NCBI GenBank assembly: GCA_018401435.1
Contig: JAGYJW010000014.1
Location: forward strand, 62,001-126,000
DNA: 64,000 bases
Source of the DNA: Deltaproteobacteria bacterium
GTDB lineage: Bacteria > Myxococcota_A > UBA796 > UBA2385
Direction of reading: 5' to 3'
Of this stretch, positions 9,470 through 18,066 are shown piece after piece; position 1 is the stretch's first letter, and each line of letters opens with the position of its first letter. The translations under genes were made by a program, and so were the position numbers. The notes under the pieces were generated by a model. That model was not told where the DNA came from, did no database searches, and saw only the letters and a list, made by a program, of their open reading frames with translations.

Positions 9470-10720
9470 ATGTCCGCATTTGCCTCGCGTGCCGCCCTTG
9501 TGCTCGCCTTGCTGGGGGCCTCGGGCTCCGCGTGGGCCCTGGATCCCGACAAGGTCAGCAACCACGTGCTGCTCGCCGATGATGGGGCGCGGGTGGGCAA
9601 TGACGGCCCGGTCATCTTCGCGGTGCTGGGCAATGCCCGCCGGGCCATCCCCGCCATCGAGCGGGTGAGTGGCGGGGTCTACCACGGCGACGCGGTGCTT
9701 CAGGACATCGTATCCAATATCGCGTCGCAGGTGGGCCAGCCGGGTGGTCCGGGCTTCATGGTGTTGACGGGGGATATGGTGCGGGCCAGCAGCGCCAAGG
9801 AGTGGTCCTGGTTCGACCAGCGCTTCGCCCCGGTGTTGCTGGGCGGCAGCCCCGCCCCGGCGGGGGATCCGCCCCGGATGCGGGGGGTGCCGGTGGCCGG
9901 CGACCGCGAGGCCGCGGGCGATTCCCGCTACGAGGGCATGGAGGGCGCCTGGCCGGGGATCGGCGCCGATATCGGCCACAACCGCGTCGCCACCTGGTAT
10001 GCCTTCGACTTCAACGCCAATGGCACCCGCTGGCGCATCATGGTGCTGGACAGCGCCAAGGCCACCCTGGGGTCGCGTTGGACCGAACAGCTGGCCTGGA
10101 TCCAGCGTTCGGTGGGCGGAGACTTCGACGGCGTGCTGGTCTTCATGCACGACCCGGTCTTTGACCTCGCCGGTGCCACCAGCGATATGAACCGCGGCGG
10201 CGGGCCGGCCGAGCTGATCGAGACCCTTGAAGATGCCGTTGGCCTGCAGAAGCTGCGCGGGGTCTTCAGCGCAGGCCACCACAGCAACCAGGTGATGCTG
10301 CCCGACGGCCCCTTTGGCGCCATCCACGTGGGCGCGGGCGGGGCGGGCGCCCCCGCCGAGCTGCTGCGGCGCTGGGGTGGGGCCGACGCCGCCGAACGGG
10401 CCATCGACGTGCAGCTCGACCCCATGTTCGACCTGGCCCTGATCGACGGGCTGGACCGCTGGGTGGCCGATCACGAGGTGCCCGACACCGTCATCGACCA
10501 GGCCAAGGCCCGCGGCAGCTACGAGGGCTTCACCGGCGGCTTCGACCCCAAGCACTACCCCATTCATGGCTGGTGGACGGTGAGCCTCAACGGCCCGACC
10601 GCCTCGCTCATCTTCCACCAGCGCCGCATGGACGGCGTCTTTGCCGACGTCTACAAGGCCAGCTTCGACCCCGGCAATGGTTGGCGCGGGGCCAAGCTGC
10701 CGGGCTTCAAGGACAAGTAG
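9470..10720 (+). CDS. Secreted metallophosphoesterase-like protein with altered metal motifs
   Basis: 416 residues from the ATG at 9470 (AGGAG upstream). The N-terminus ALVLALLGASGSAWA is a Sec signal peptide, cleaved probably after AWA near residue 24. The body follows the calcineurin-like phosphoesterase plan: GFMVLTGDMVR fits the G-D motif, GVPVAGDREAAGDSRY sits where G-N-H-D/E is expected, VLVFMHDPVFD fits the middle His motif, and LRGVFSAGHHSNQ matches G-H-x-H. However, the first D-x-H motif is replaced by VLGNARRA and the GNHD motif by AGDRE, so several usual metal ligands are missing or changed. It may bind metal differently or be catalytically inactive. Divergent from the propeller operon; ends 18 bases before a convergent gene. 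Confidence 0.65.
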   Translation: MSAFASRAALVLALLGASGSAWALDPDKVSNHVLLADDGARVGNDGPVIFAVLGNARRAIPAIERVSGGVYHGDAVLQDIVSNIASQVGQPGGPGFMVLTGDMVRASSAKEWSWFDQRFAPVLLGGSPAPAGDPPRMRGVPVAGDREAAGDSRYEGMEGAWPGIGADIGHNRVATWYAFDFNANGTRWRIMVLDSAKATLGSRWTEQLAWIQRSVGGDFDGVLVFMHDPVFDLAGATSDMNRGGGPAELIETLEDAVGLQKLRGVFSAGHHSNQVMLPDGPFGAIHVGAGGAGAPAELLRRWGGADAAERAIDVQLDPMFDLALIDGLDRWVADHEVPDTVIDQAKARGSYEGFTGGFDPKHYPIHGWWTVSLNGPTASLIFHQRRMDGVFADVYKASFDPGNGWRGAKLPGFKDK

Positions 10721-10738
10721 GGCGCGGCCCCGGCCCGG

Positions 10739-11766
10739 TCACCAGGCGTCGGGGTCCTGGCGGTTGCCCAGCTTGCTGATCAAGGCGGCCCCGACGGCAG
10801 AGAGGCCCACCGCGATCAGGAAGAGGGAGCCCACCCAGGGCACCATGGACACGCAGGCCACCAGCGCCGCCCCAGCCAGGAAGGTGACCCAGCCCTTGTG
10901 GGGCGTGGGCAGGGGCAGGCGCTGGCCAATGGCCGAGCAGACCCCGACAAAGCCCAGCAGCCAGGCCACACCCAGCAAGACCAGCAAGGCGACCGCCAGG
11001 GGGGCGCCCACGATGGTCAGGGTGAGCACGGCCGCGCTCACGCCCAGCACCCCAACCAAGATGAAGCCAGCCAGGGCGTGCAGGGCCGGACGGCGGCGCA
11101 CCGCCAGGGCCACCTGCTCCACCTGCCCGGGCCAGAAGGCCACCACCAGCACACCGGCGGCGGCGAGGCTGAGCAGGCTGGCGAGGCGGCGGATCGTGCG
11201 TTCGAGCAGGTTCCCGACGACGGAGCTGTCGTCCACGATGGCGGGGCGACCGATGCCATCGGCCAGGGCCACCCGATCGCCCAGGACCTCGCCCCCGGGG
11301 TCCACCGACACCTGCCCGCCGATGGCCACGGCGTCGCCCAGGACGCGCCCGCCCTCGTGCACGCGCACATCGCCGCCGATGCCGGTGGCATTGCCCAGGA
11401 CCGTCCCGTAGACATCGACAGGGCCGGCCATGGCGACCGCCTCGTCCACCGTCTCTCCGGCTTCGACGGTGGTGCCGCCCACCTGGGGGTCGGCCCCGGC
11501 GCGGCGGGGGCCCACCACGATGGCGCTGTGGCTGTCGGAGGCGGTCGCGGCCTGGGCGGCCTCGGCCTGATCCTCGATGCGGCGGACCCGGTCCTCCAGC
11601 GCCTCCAGGCGCGCTGCAGGTCGCCTTCTTCTTGGGGCGGCGCCGCGACGGGCGCCTGCAGCGGCAAGGCCAGCGCCGCCTCGGGCGCGGGCTCCTGGGC
11701 CCAGGCCGGCGCGCCGGACAGCCCCAGGGTGAGCATGCTGAGAATGAAGGTCTGTAGCGCGTTCAT
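10739..11766 (-). CDS. Bactofilin-like repeat/transmembrane protein, apparent frameshift near 11615
   Basis: About 342 residues after joining two frames. The ATG at 11766 gives a signal peptide (LTLGLSGAPAWA) and overlaps the anti-sigma stop by 4 bases. After a proline-rich and coiled-coil stretch (LEALEDRVRRIEDQAEAAQ) comes a run of polymer-forming, bactofilin-type hexapeptide-like repeats: VDVYGTVLGNATGIGGDVRV, GRVLGDAVAIGGQVSV, GEVLGDRVALADG. Four membrane helices follow (LASLLSLAAAGVLVVAF and later). Repeat-plus-TM proteins of this kind are found in many bacteria and are thought to be membrane-tethered envelope scaffolds. The frame change is at a GC-rich spot near 11611-11620 and needs one base. 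Third gene of the sigma/anti-sigma operon, so probably a target or sensor of that sigma pathway. Confidence 0.68.
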
Positions 11767-12254
11767 GGCCGATCCCCGTCCGCGTCTCGGCGCTGGGCCA
11801 CCACCACGGCAAAGGCCAGGCCAAAGAGGCCCACCACCGCCCCGGCGCCCGGCGCGGCCCCGGCGAGCCGCCAGGCGGGGCCCACTAGGGCCTCGGCGGC
11901 CCGGGCCACCGAGACGGCGCCGGTGAGCAGCTCGGCCGGGCGGCCCAGGCCCACCATCAGCAGGGCCGAGGCAGCCATCAGGCCCACGGCGACCAAGGGC
12001 TCCACCCGCAACCGGGCCGGCGGGCGCAGGCGGTCGGCCGCGGCGGCGGCCAGGATGGCATCGGCGAGGTCGGCCGGCACCGACGGCGCCGGAGCAGCGG
12101 CCAGCAGCAAGGCCATCGGGTCCAGCTCCGCCGCGCGGTTGGCGCAGCGGGGGCAGGCGTCGATGTGGTCGGCCAGGGCGACCGCCTCGTCCAGGTCCAT
12201 CTCGCCCAGGGCGAAGGCCGACAGCAGGCTGTCGTCGGGGTGCGCGGTCCTCAT
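11763..12254 (-). CDS. Membrane anti-sigma factor with zinc-finger (HC2) motif
   Basis: 163 residues. The N-terminal domain contains HIDACPRCANRAAEL, the H-x3-C-x2-C zinc-binding anti-sigma motif (residues ~30-37), preceded by LLSAFALGEMDLDEAVALADH, typical of ZAS-type anti-sigma factors that clamp ECF sigma factors at the membrane. Two to three hydrophobic segments follow (VAVGLMAASALLMVGLG near 88-105; GAVVGLFGLAFAVVVAQ near the end), so the C-terminus is membrane embedded. It overlaps the sigma gene upstream and the bactofilin-like gene downstream by 4 bases each. Release of the sigma factor could occur by proteolysis or by a conformational signal; the sequence does not say which. Confidence 0.88.
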   Translation of the reverse strand: MRTAHPDDSLLSAFALGEMDLDEAVALADHIDACPRCANRAAELDPMALLLAAAPAPSVPADLADAILAAAAADRLRPPARLRVEPLVAVGLMAASALLMVGLGRPAELLTGAVSVARAAEALVGPAWRLAGAAPGAGAVVGLFGLAFAVVVAQRRDADGDRP

Positions 12255-12874
12255 GCGGGGCTCCCGGTGCTGCGGGCTTGGGTGACCTCGCTGGCGTCGG
12301 CCGCCTCCAGGGCCTCCCAGGCGTCCTTGAGCTTGCGGCGGGCCCGAAAGATGCGGTTCATGACTGTACCCATGGGAAGGGCGAGCACGTCGGCTATCTC
12401 GCGATACTTGAGGTTCTGGTAGTGGTAGAGTTCAATGACCTCGCGGTAGGCCGGCGGCAGGCTGTCCAGCGCGAGGTGCATGCGGTCGGCCACCTGTTCG
12501 CTGTGCAGGCGCTCGATGGGATCGGGCCCCGGGCGGGGATCGGCGATGGTGTCGGTGAAATCCTCGCCCATGGGCGTGGCGTGCACCCTGCGGCGGCGAA
12601 ACTCGCTGCGGCAGGTGTTGCGGGCGATGGTGAGCAGCCAGCCCTGGAAACGCCCGCGCCCATCAAAACTCTGGAGGGCGCGCAGGGCCTTGATCAGGCT
12701 GTCCTGGGTGGCGTCGCGGGCTGCACCCTCCTCTTTCAGCATCGCGAGGCAGCAGCGGTAGATGGCCGGCGTATAGGTGCGCACCAGCCAGTCCCGCGCC
12801 AGCGCGTCCCCTTGGGCGGCCGCAGCGATGCGATCCATCTCGCGATCGGGGTGCTCGTGCAGGTGCAGGGTCAA
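12251..12874 (-). CDS. ECF RNA polymerase sigma factor
   Basis: Up to 207 residues. Region 2 is YTPAIYRCCLAMLKEEGAA and SLIKALRALQSFDGRGRFQG (core binding and -10 recognition); region 4 is LPPAYREVIELYHYQNLKYR and IADVLALPMGTVMNRIFRAR (helix-turn-helix for the -35). The longest reading starts at a TTG at 12874; the in-frame ATG at 12838 (MDRIAAAAQGD) matches the normal ECF start better and may be the true one. No clear Shine-Dalgarno site decides. Heads the sigma/anti-sigma/bactofilin operon on the minus strand with 4-base overlaps. Many such pairs regulate their own operon; I could not identify the cognate promoter. Confidence 0.93.
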   Translation of the reverse strand: MTLHLHEHPDREMDRIAAAAQGDALARDWLVRTYTPAIYRCCLAMLKEEGAARDATQDSLIKALRALQSFDGRGRFQGWLLTIARNTCRSEFRRRRVHATPMGEDFTDTIADPRPGPDPIERLHSEQVADRMHLALDSLPPAYREVIELYHYQNLKYREIADVLALPMGTVMNRIFRARRKLKDAWEALEAADASEVTQARSTGSPA

Positions 12875-12978
12875 TCGTCGGCCGGGTCGAGCGGGGAGGG
12901 GAGCGCAGCAGAGCGCGCCTGTGGCCCGGACGCGACAGGCCGGGGCCTTATTTCAGCGGGGCCGCGCGGCAGCAGCGG

Positions 12979-13008
12979 TTGTCGCCTTCGGGGAGCGGGT
13001 GGTAGCCT
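12979..13008 (+). promoter_or_regulatory. Putative sigma-70-type promoter for the 13034 gene
   Basis: TTGTCG at 12979-12984 and TAGCCT at 13003-13008 are 18 bases apart, in the divergent region between the ECF sigma gene and the rightward gene at 13034. Predicted transcription start near 13015, about 19 bases before the ATG. An identical TAGCCT lies upstream of the 21104 gene, there without a good -35. Confidence 0.5.
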
Positions 13009-13033
13009 CCAGACATCCCCTTGAGGCGGTGGA

Positions 13034-14418
13034 ATGGACAAGGGCCGCAAGCTGCGTCGCTATAGCCGGAAGGAGTACTCCCAGGTTGTCGACTTCCCAG
13101 TCGAGATCGTCGGGAGGGACGGCGTCGTGCGCCGCTACACCTTCGAAGAGTCGGTCCGGCTCTACCAGCGCCGCATCGCGTCGGCCGGCATGCGCTATGA
13201 CGACGGCGAGGTGGTCAAGGCCGAGGTCCGCCACTGCCGGCGCCGGATTGAGCAGCTTCGCAAGAGCTATTTTGCCCGCTATGGCTGGTCGGCCCTGCAG
13301 GCCCCGGGCTCTGCCGGGCACCTCGACGGCGAACAGGCTGGCGAGGTCGCGGCCTTCTTGCGGCGCTGCTTTGGTGCCGGCGGGTCGAGCGACGCCCTGG
13401 ACGCCGTCGAGCTGTCCTTTCTGGACGATGTTCCCACCCACCGCACCTACTTCGTGGGGGCCGACGGGCGCCTGCTCACCCGGGGCGGTGGCCTGCTCTA
13501 TGTCTACCGCTTCGAGAGCGGCGGCAGCTGCCCCGGTCGCGAGGGCTTCTTTGACTACCTCAAGGTCTTGCAGGGGGTGCGCCGGGCCGGGCCCGGGGTC
13601 GAGAGCCTGGTCGCCTTTCATCACACCGCCGACGTCGGGCTGATCCTCACCCGCCAGGGCCAGGACCCGGCCGATGTCGAGCCCCCGCCGGCCGAGGACC
13701 CCAGCGGCGAGGACTGGTCCGAAGAGGCCGAACAGGCCGAGGAGCCCTTGCGGGACGCGGCGGTCCTGCTGCGCCAGGGCAAGCGCGAGCAGGCCTTGGA
13801 TGTCTATGAGCGGGCCTATGAGGACAACCCCTACCGGCGGGCGGCGCTCTTGGGTGCGTTGCTGGTGGCAGACCAGCTGGGCCTGCACGGACGGGCCGAG
13901 ACGGCGGCCTTGATGGGCACCCTGCATTTCCCCGAAGACGCGCTGCTGCGCTACCTTCTGGCGGTGGCCCGCCTGCGCGGCGGCGCCGCTGACCTCGCCG
14001 AGGCCGACCTGGACCAGCTGGGTGAGGCCGAGGCCAGCCACCCGTCGGTGCTGCTGCTGCGGGGCATCATCGCCCTGCACCGCAAGCGGGGTCGCCAGGG
14101 CCGGCGCCTGCTCACCCGGGCCCTGCGCCGCGGCGACCCGGGCTCCGAGGCCCAGATGGCCAGCCGGGCGCTGCTGCTGCAGCTGGGCGCGGCCCGCCTG
14201 ATCCGGTTGAGCGGCCTGGCCATCGCCGCCGCGGGGGCCATCCTCGCCAGCACAGGGCAGCCCGCCGGCCTCGCGCTGCTGCTGCCCGGCGTCGCCGCGC
14301 TGCCCTGGCGGGCCACCTGTGGCGGCAGCGCTTCCGCACCCTGCTCAGCGCCCCCGCCCCCGATGGGCTGCGCCTGGCCTCGGCCGGCAGCCTGCGGGTG
14401 GAGAGCGCCGGCCAATAG
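13034..14418 (+). CDS. Uncharacterised protein with TPR-like helices and C-terminal membrane segment, frameshift near 14305
   Basis: About 461 residues. The ATG at 13034 opens MDKGRKLRRYSRKEYSQVVD; the first ~200 residues (including VELSFLDDVPTHRTYFVGAD) match no family I can name. An acidic linker (about 215-240) leads to helical repeats resembling TPRs (LRDAAVLLRQGKREQALDVY, AALLGALLVADQLGLHGR). One hydrophobic hairpin (IRLSGLAIAAAGAILASTG and LALLLPGVAAL) lies near the C-terminus. The main frame would run on far past the natural end; shifting by one base near 14303-14312 gives LWRQRFRTLLSAPAPDGLR and a TAG at 14416-14418, only 13 bases from the convergent DUF4340 gene, which makes this the likely end. 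Function unknown. Confidence 0.6.
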
Positions 14419-14431
14419 CCCGCCGCCGCCT

Positions 14432-15694
14432 TCAGTCGGCGACCGGCAGGGCCACCGCGAGCTGGCCCAGGGCCGTGGACGAGAGGAAGAAGGGGGCGCC
14501 GCCGGCCTCCTCGACCGCGAGCCGCCCACCGGGCAGCTCCTGGTAGATCAAGACGGCCGCCACCTTTCCATCGTTTCCGGCCAGGGCGATGCGGCCCCAG
14601 GGCTCGCCCTCGGGGCCGGGAAGATCGCTGCGCTGCCGGTCGGCGGCCACATCCTGCAGGGCCCCGATCACGGCCTCTGCGCCGGCTGGCGTCCAGCCCG
14701 AGCCGCTGCGCTGGGCGTGGAACTCGGCGGCGCCCATGCGCAGATCCAGCTGGTGGGCCGTGGCCCCGTCAAAGGGCAGCAGGGAGCGGTCGGCGAAGGC
14801 GCCTTCGGCACCGACGGCATCGAGCAAGGCGTCGGCCCGCACCTCGACGGGCTGGTCCTGCAGGGGGCCCAGGGCGGGTCGCAAGCTGTCGGTGGAGCTG
14901 CCGAGAATGAGCTGCATTGGCGGATCGTCGCCCGATTGAAGCGCGAAGGTCCATGGCGCGTCCAAGGCCAGGGGCGCGTCGGCGAAGCGCTCCACGCGCA
15001 GGTTGGCCAGGGCCTCCAGCAGCTGCTCCACCCGGTCGGCGTCGGCCCGCACCCGGCGCGCTCCGGTGCCCAACCACCAGCCGCCTTCGGCCTTGACCAG
15101 CTCAACGCGCCCCGTCGGGCGATCCAGGCTCAGCCGGGTGACGGCGGAGCGGGCAAAGCGCAGCAGTTCCCGGTTGCGCCAGGCGTCTGCGTCCAGGGGC
15201 AAGGCCACGGCCAGCGGGCTGCGGCTGAGGCGCAAGGCGCCGGCGCTGTCCCGCACATAGGTGCCGCCGCCTGCGGGGCTGTCGTCGCCCAGGTCCAGGC
15301 GCAGGACCTCGCCGGAATCCAGGGTGGCCTGCACTGTGATCCGCGGGGTCTCCAGGCCGTAATCCGCGGCGGTGCGCCCGGAGAAGGGCTCGCCCAGCTC
15401 GCTATGCACCAGGGCGTCGAGGGCGTCTTGCACCGCCTCGGGGTCGGCCTCGGCCTGAAGGGGCGCCTGCAGCCGCCAGACGCCGTCTGCGCGCGCGAGG
15501 GACAGCAGGCCGGCCGGGCCCGACAGCTCCAGCTGCACCAGCTTTGTGGCGTCCACCCCGGGGAAGGCGCGGGTCCACACCGGCGCGCCCGCCTCGGGGG
15601 TGGCTTCCGGGGGCTCGACCAGCACCAGCACCCCCACCACGGCCAGCAGCAGGGCCGCCAGCACCAGCATCAACCGGGTCTGTTTTTCCAACAT
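14432..15694 (-). CDS. DUF4340-domain protein
   Basis: 420 residues. An N-terminal membrane anchor (LMLVLAALLLAVVGVLVLV, residues ~8-26) is followed by a long periplasmic region with the alternating pattern of DUF4340: FPGVDATKLVQLELSG, GVWRLQAPLQAEADPEAVQD, LGEPFSGRTAADYGLETPRI, YVRDSAGALRLSRSPL. DUF4340 proteins often sit beside ABC transporter genes of the gliding/auxiliary-transport GldF/GldG type, with no settled biochemical role. Here no transporter is adjacent: the neighbour upstream is grpE (divergent) and downstream is the unknown gene (convergent). It is therefore an isolated member. Start at ATG 15694 gives an intact anchor. Confidence 0.82.
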   Translation of the reverse strand: MLEKQTRLMLVLAALLLAVVGVLVLVEPPEATPEAGAPVWTRAFPGVDATKLVQLELSGPAGLLSLARADGVWRLQAPLQAEADPEAVQDALDALVHSELGEPFSGRTAADYGLETPRITVQATLDSGEVLRLDLGDDSPAGGGTYVRDSAGALRLSRSPLAVALPLDADAWRNRELLRFARSAVTRLSLDRPTGRVELVKAEGGWWLGTGARRVRADADRVEQLLEALANLRVERFADAPLALDAPWTFALQSGDDPPMQLILGSSTDSLRPALGPLQDQPVEVRADALLDAVGAEGAFADRSLLPFDGATAHQLDLRMGAAEFHAQRSGSGWTPAGAEAVIGALQDVAADRQRSDLPGPEGEPWGRIALAGNDGKVAAVLIYQELPGGRLAVEEAGGAPFFLSSTALGQLAVALPVAD

Positions 15695-15775
15695 GGGCGC
15701 GCTCCGGGCCGTTGAGGACCCGCGATAGGCACCCAGAGGCCGGCGGTCAAGGCCGACGCGGGCGGCGGGCAGGCG

Positions 15776-15803
15776 TTGACGGATGGGGACCTGTGGTTAC
15801 CGT
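15776..15803 (+). promoter_or_regulatory. Putative promoter of the grpE operon
   Basis: TTGACG at 15776-15781 and TACCGT at 15798-15803 are separated by 16 bases. Transcription would start near 15810, about 28 bases before the grpE ATG. It looks like a housekeeping sigma-70-type promoter rather than a sigma-32 heat-shock one. No CIRCE-type inverted repeat was seen in the leader. Confidence 0.55.
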
Positions 15804-15837
15804 TGCCCTCCCCACCCTCCCCGAGCGAGAAGGCACC

Positions 15838-16485
15838 ATGCCCGACGAAAGCATCCCGGCCGACCCGGTCGACAACGGCGACAGCCAGGACTCCCTGGAC
15901 GGCGCACCGGTCCAGCAGCCCGTCGATGCCGTCGACAGCGACCCCAGCGCCGAGGGCGGCGCCGAACTCTTTGACTTCGATCCGGCCCAGGGGCGGCTGG
16001 CCGAGGTCGAGCAGCAGCTCTCTGAGGTGCAGGCCCGCCTGCGCGCCGTGAGCGCCGCCTACCAGAAGCAGCAGGAGGAGGTGGACCAGGTGCGGCAGCG
16101 CCTCGAACGCCAGGCCGCCATCAAAGAGGAGATGCGCCGGGGAGAGGTCGTGGTGGACCTCTTCGACCCGGTGCAGAACCTCAAGCGCTCCATCGAGGCC
16201 GCCCAGAGAGGCGCCTCCATGGAAGACACCACCAAGGGCCTCGAGCTCGTGCACGGCCAGTTCTTGGAGGCCTTCCGCAAGCTGGGCCTGGAGGAGGTGC
16301 CCGGCAAGGGCGCCCGCTTCGACCCCAACCTGCACGAGGCCCTGACCACCGTGCCCGTCACCGACCCGGCCCTGGACGACGTGGTCATCGACGTTTTCAG
16401 CACGGGTTACCGGATCGGCAGCCACCTGGTCACGGCGGCGCGGGTGGTGGTGGGCCGGCTGGCCGAGTCCGCCGCCGAGGCATGA
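15838..16485 (+). CDS. grpE: Nucleotide exchange factor GrpE
   Basis: 215 residues, slightly longer than E. coli GrpE (197) because of an acidic N-terminal tail. GrpE is a dimeric cofactor that releases ADP from DnaK during protein folding. A long coiled coil spans about residues 45-105 (LAEVEQQLSEVQARLRAVSA, EEVDQVRQRLERQAAIKEE); VVDLFDPVQNLKRSIEAAQR and GLELVHGQFLEAFRKLGLEE match the conserved core, and the beta domain ends with VIDVFSTGYRIGSHLVTAAR. The ATG at 15838 follows GAAGG. Neither dnaK nor dnaJ is in this window; instead the gene heads a coupled run of tRNA-modification and sugar-nucleotide genes. Its stop overlaps trmL by 4 bases. Confidence 0.93.
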   Translation: MPDESIPADPVDNGDSQDSLDGAPVQQPVDAVDSDPSAEGGAELFDFDPAQGRLAEVEQQLSEVQARLRAVSAAYQKQQEEVDQVRQRLERQAAIKEEMRRGEVVVDLFDPVQNLKRSIEAAQRGASMEDTTKGLELVHGQFLEAFRKLGLEEVPGKGARFDPNLHEALTTVPVTDPALDDVVIDVFSTGYRIGSHLVTAARVVVGRLAESAAEA

Positions 16486-16967
16486 GCCCCGCCGACCCCC
16501 GGCTGCACATCGCGCTCATCCACCCCGAGATCGGGCCCAACGCCGGCAACGCCGGTCGCTTGTGCCTGGGCATCGGGGCTCGCCTGCACCTGGTCCACCC
16601 CCTGGGCTTCCAGACCGACGACAAGGCGGTCCGGCGAGCGGGCTTGGACTACTGGAAGCATGTGGATGTCGTCGAACATGTTGACCAGGACGCCTTTTTC
16701 GCGGCGATGGCGGGCCGCCGCCTGCACCTGTTCTCGTCCCATGGCCGCCAGTCCTTTCACCGCCCGACCTACCAGGCGGGGGATGTGCTGGTCTTTGGCC
16801 CCGAATCCGTCGGCCTGCCTGCGGCCCTGGTCGCAGCGCACGGGGGCGGGCTGCGCATTCCGATGGATGGGCCGATCCGAAGCTTGAACCTGGCCAACGC
16901 CGTTGCGGTGGCCACCTACCGGGCCCTGATGGATGTGGCGCCCGCCCTCTTTGAGGAGCCGGCTTGA
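16482..16967 (+). CDS. trmL: tRNA (cytidine/uridine-34-2'-O)-methyltransferase TrmL
   Basis: 161 residues, typical. A SPOUT-class enzyme that methylates the ribose of the wobble base in some leucine tRNAs using S-adenosylmethionine. The hallmark opening IALIHPEIGPNAGNAGRLCL, the block HPLGFQTDDKAVRRAGLDYW and the SAM-binding knot DVLVFGPESVGLPAAL plus LRIPMDGPIRSLNLANAVAV are all present. The ATG at 16482 overlaps the grpE stop (ATGA), and its own stop overlaps the TTG of manC, so its translation is probably coupled to both neighbours. Confidence 0.93.
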   Translation: MSPADPRLHIALIHPEIGPNAGNAGRLCLGIGARLHLVHPLGFQTDDKAVRRAGLDYWKHVDVVEHVDQDAFFAAMAGRRLHLFSSHGRQSFHRPTYQAGDVLVFGPESVGLPAALVAAHGGGLRIPMDGPIRSLNLANAVAVATYRALMDVAPALFEEPA

Positions 16968-18040
16968 CCCGAAACGACGAGGCGCTGCACGCGCTGATCC
17001 TTGCGGGGGGGCGGGGCGCGCGCTTCTGGCCCCTCAGCCGAAAGGCCCGGCCCAAGCAGTGCTTGGACCTGGATGGGCAGGGCAGCCCCCTGGCGCGCAC
17101 CCTTCAGCGGCTCGACGGGCTCATCCCGCCCGAGCGCATCTGGGTGGTGACCGGGCGCGACATGGAGGCCGCCGTGCGGGCCGAGCTGCCCGGCCTCTCC
17201 CCCGAACACATTCTGGTGGAGCCCTCGGGCCGCAACACCGCCCCCTGCATCGCCTGGGGCACCCAGGTCATCGGGCGTGGGGCTGGCGACGACGCGGTGG
17301 TGGCCGTGCTTCCCGCCGACCATGCCATCCGGGATGCGCCTGGATTTCGCGCGTTGCTGGCCTCCGCCACCGACGCCGCCCGGCAGACTGGCGCCATCGT
17401 CACCCTGGGCATCAAGGCCGATCGGCCGGCCACCGGCTTCGGCTACCTCGAGCAGGGTGCCGAGATGGGGGAATGGGGCGGGCGCCGCTTCCACCTGGTG
17501 CAGCGCTTCACCGAGAAGCCAGACCGGATCACCGCAGAGGCGCTCATCGCCACCGGTCGGCAGCTGTGGAATGCCGGCATCTTCGTCTACAAGGTGGGCG
17601 CCATGGAGGACGCCTTGCGCGCGCACCTGCCGGCCACCGCCCAGGCCATGATCGAGCTGGGCCGTGACCCCGGCCGCATCGCCGACGTGTGGGGACGCAC
17701 CGACGCCACCAGCATCGATTTTGGCGTGATGGAGCGCCTGCGGCATATTCTCACCGTCGAAGCGGACGTGGGCTGGTCGGATATGGGCAGCTGGGACGAG
17801 GTGGGCGATCAGCTGCCCGCATTGCCCGGGGGGCGTGGCCGCGCCCGCCGAATTGTGTCGGTAGACAGCGAGGGCTGCGTGGTGCACGCCCTTGACAAGG
17901 CCGTGGCACTGGTTGGGCTGCGAGACCTGGTGGTGGTGGATACGCCCGATGCGCTGCTGGTGATGGACCGGCGGCGTGCCCAGGATCTTCGCGAGGTGCT
18001 GCGCCAGCTTGCAGCATCGGGCGAAGATGGGCTGACCTGA
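16964..18040 (+). CDS. manC: Mannose-1-phosphate guanylyltransferase
   Basis: 358 residues, the length of the short form without a C-terminal isomerase domain. Makes GDP-mannose from mannose-1-phosphate and GTP. The nucleotide-binding signature LILAGGRGARFWPLSRK followed by RPKQ (residues ~11-32) is intact; VEPSGRNTAPCIAWG, LPADHAI and FTEKPD complete the family motifs. The start is a TTG at 16964 overlapping the trmL stop (TTGA). GDP-mannose is the substrate of Gmd, encoded two genes downstream, so this gene feeds the GDP-rhamnose pathway. The stop at 18038-18040 touches an ATG, but the following lipoprotein more likely starts at 18067. Confidence 0.93.
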   Translation: MTRNDEALHALILAGGRGARFWPLSRKARPKQCLDLDGQGSPLARTLQRLDGLIPPERIWVVTGRDMEAAVRAELPGLSPEHILVEPSGRNTAPCIAWGTQVIGRGAGDDAVVAVLPADHAIRDAPGFRALLASATDAARQTGAIVTLGIKADRPATGFGYLEQGAEMGEWGGRRFHLVQRFTEKPDRITAEALIATGRQLWNAGIFVYKVGAMEDALRAHLPATAQAMIELGRDPGRIADVWGRTDATSIDFGVMERLRHILTVEADVGWSDMGSWDEVGDQLPALPGGRGRARRIVSVDSEGCVVHALDKAVALVGLRDLVVVDTPDALLVMDRRRAQDLREVLRQLAASGEDGLT

Positions 18041-18066
18041 TGCGGACGCCAACTCCGGAGCCAGCC

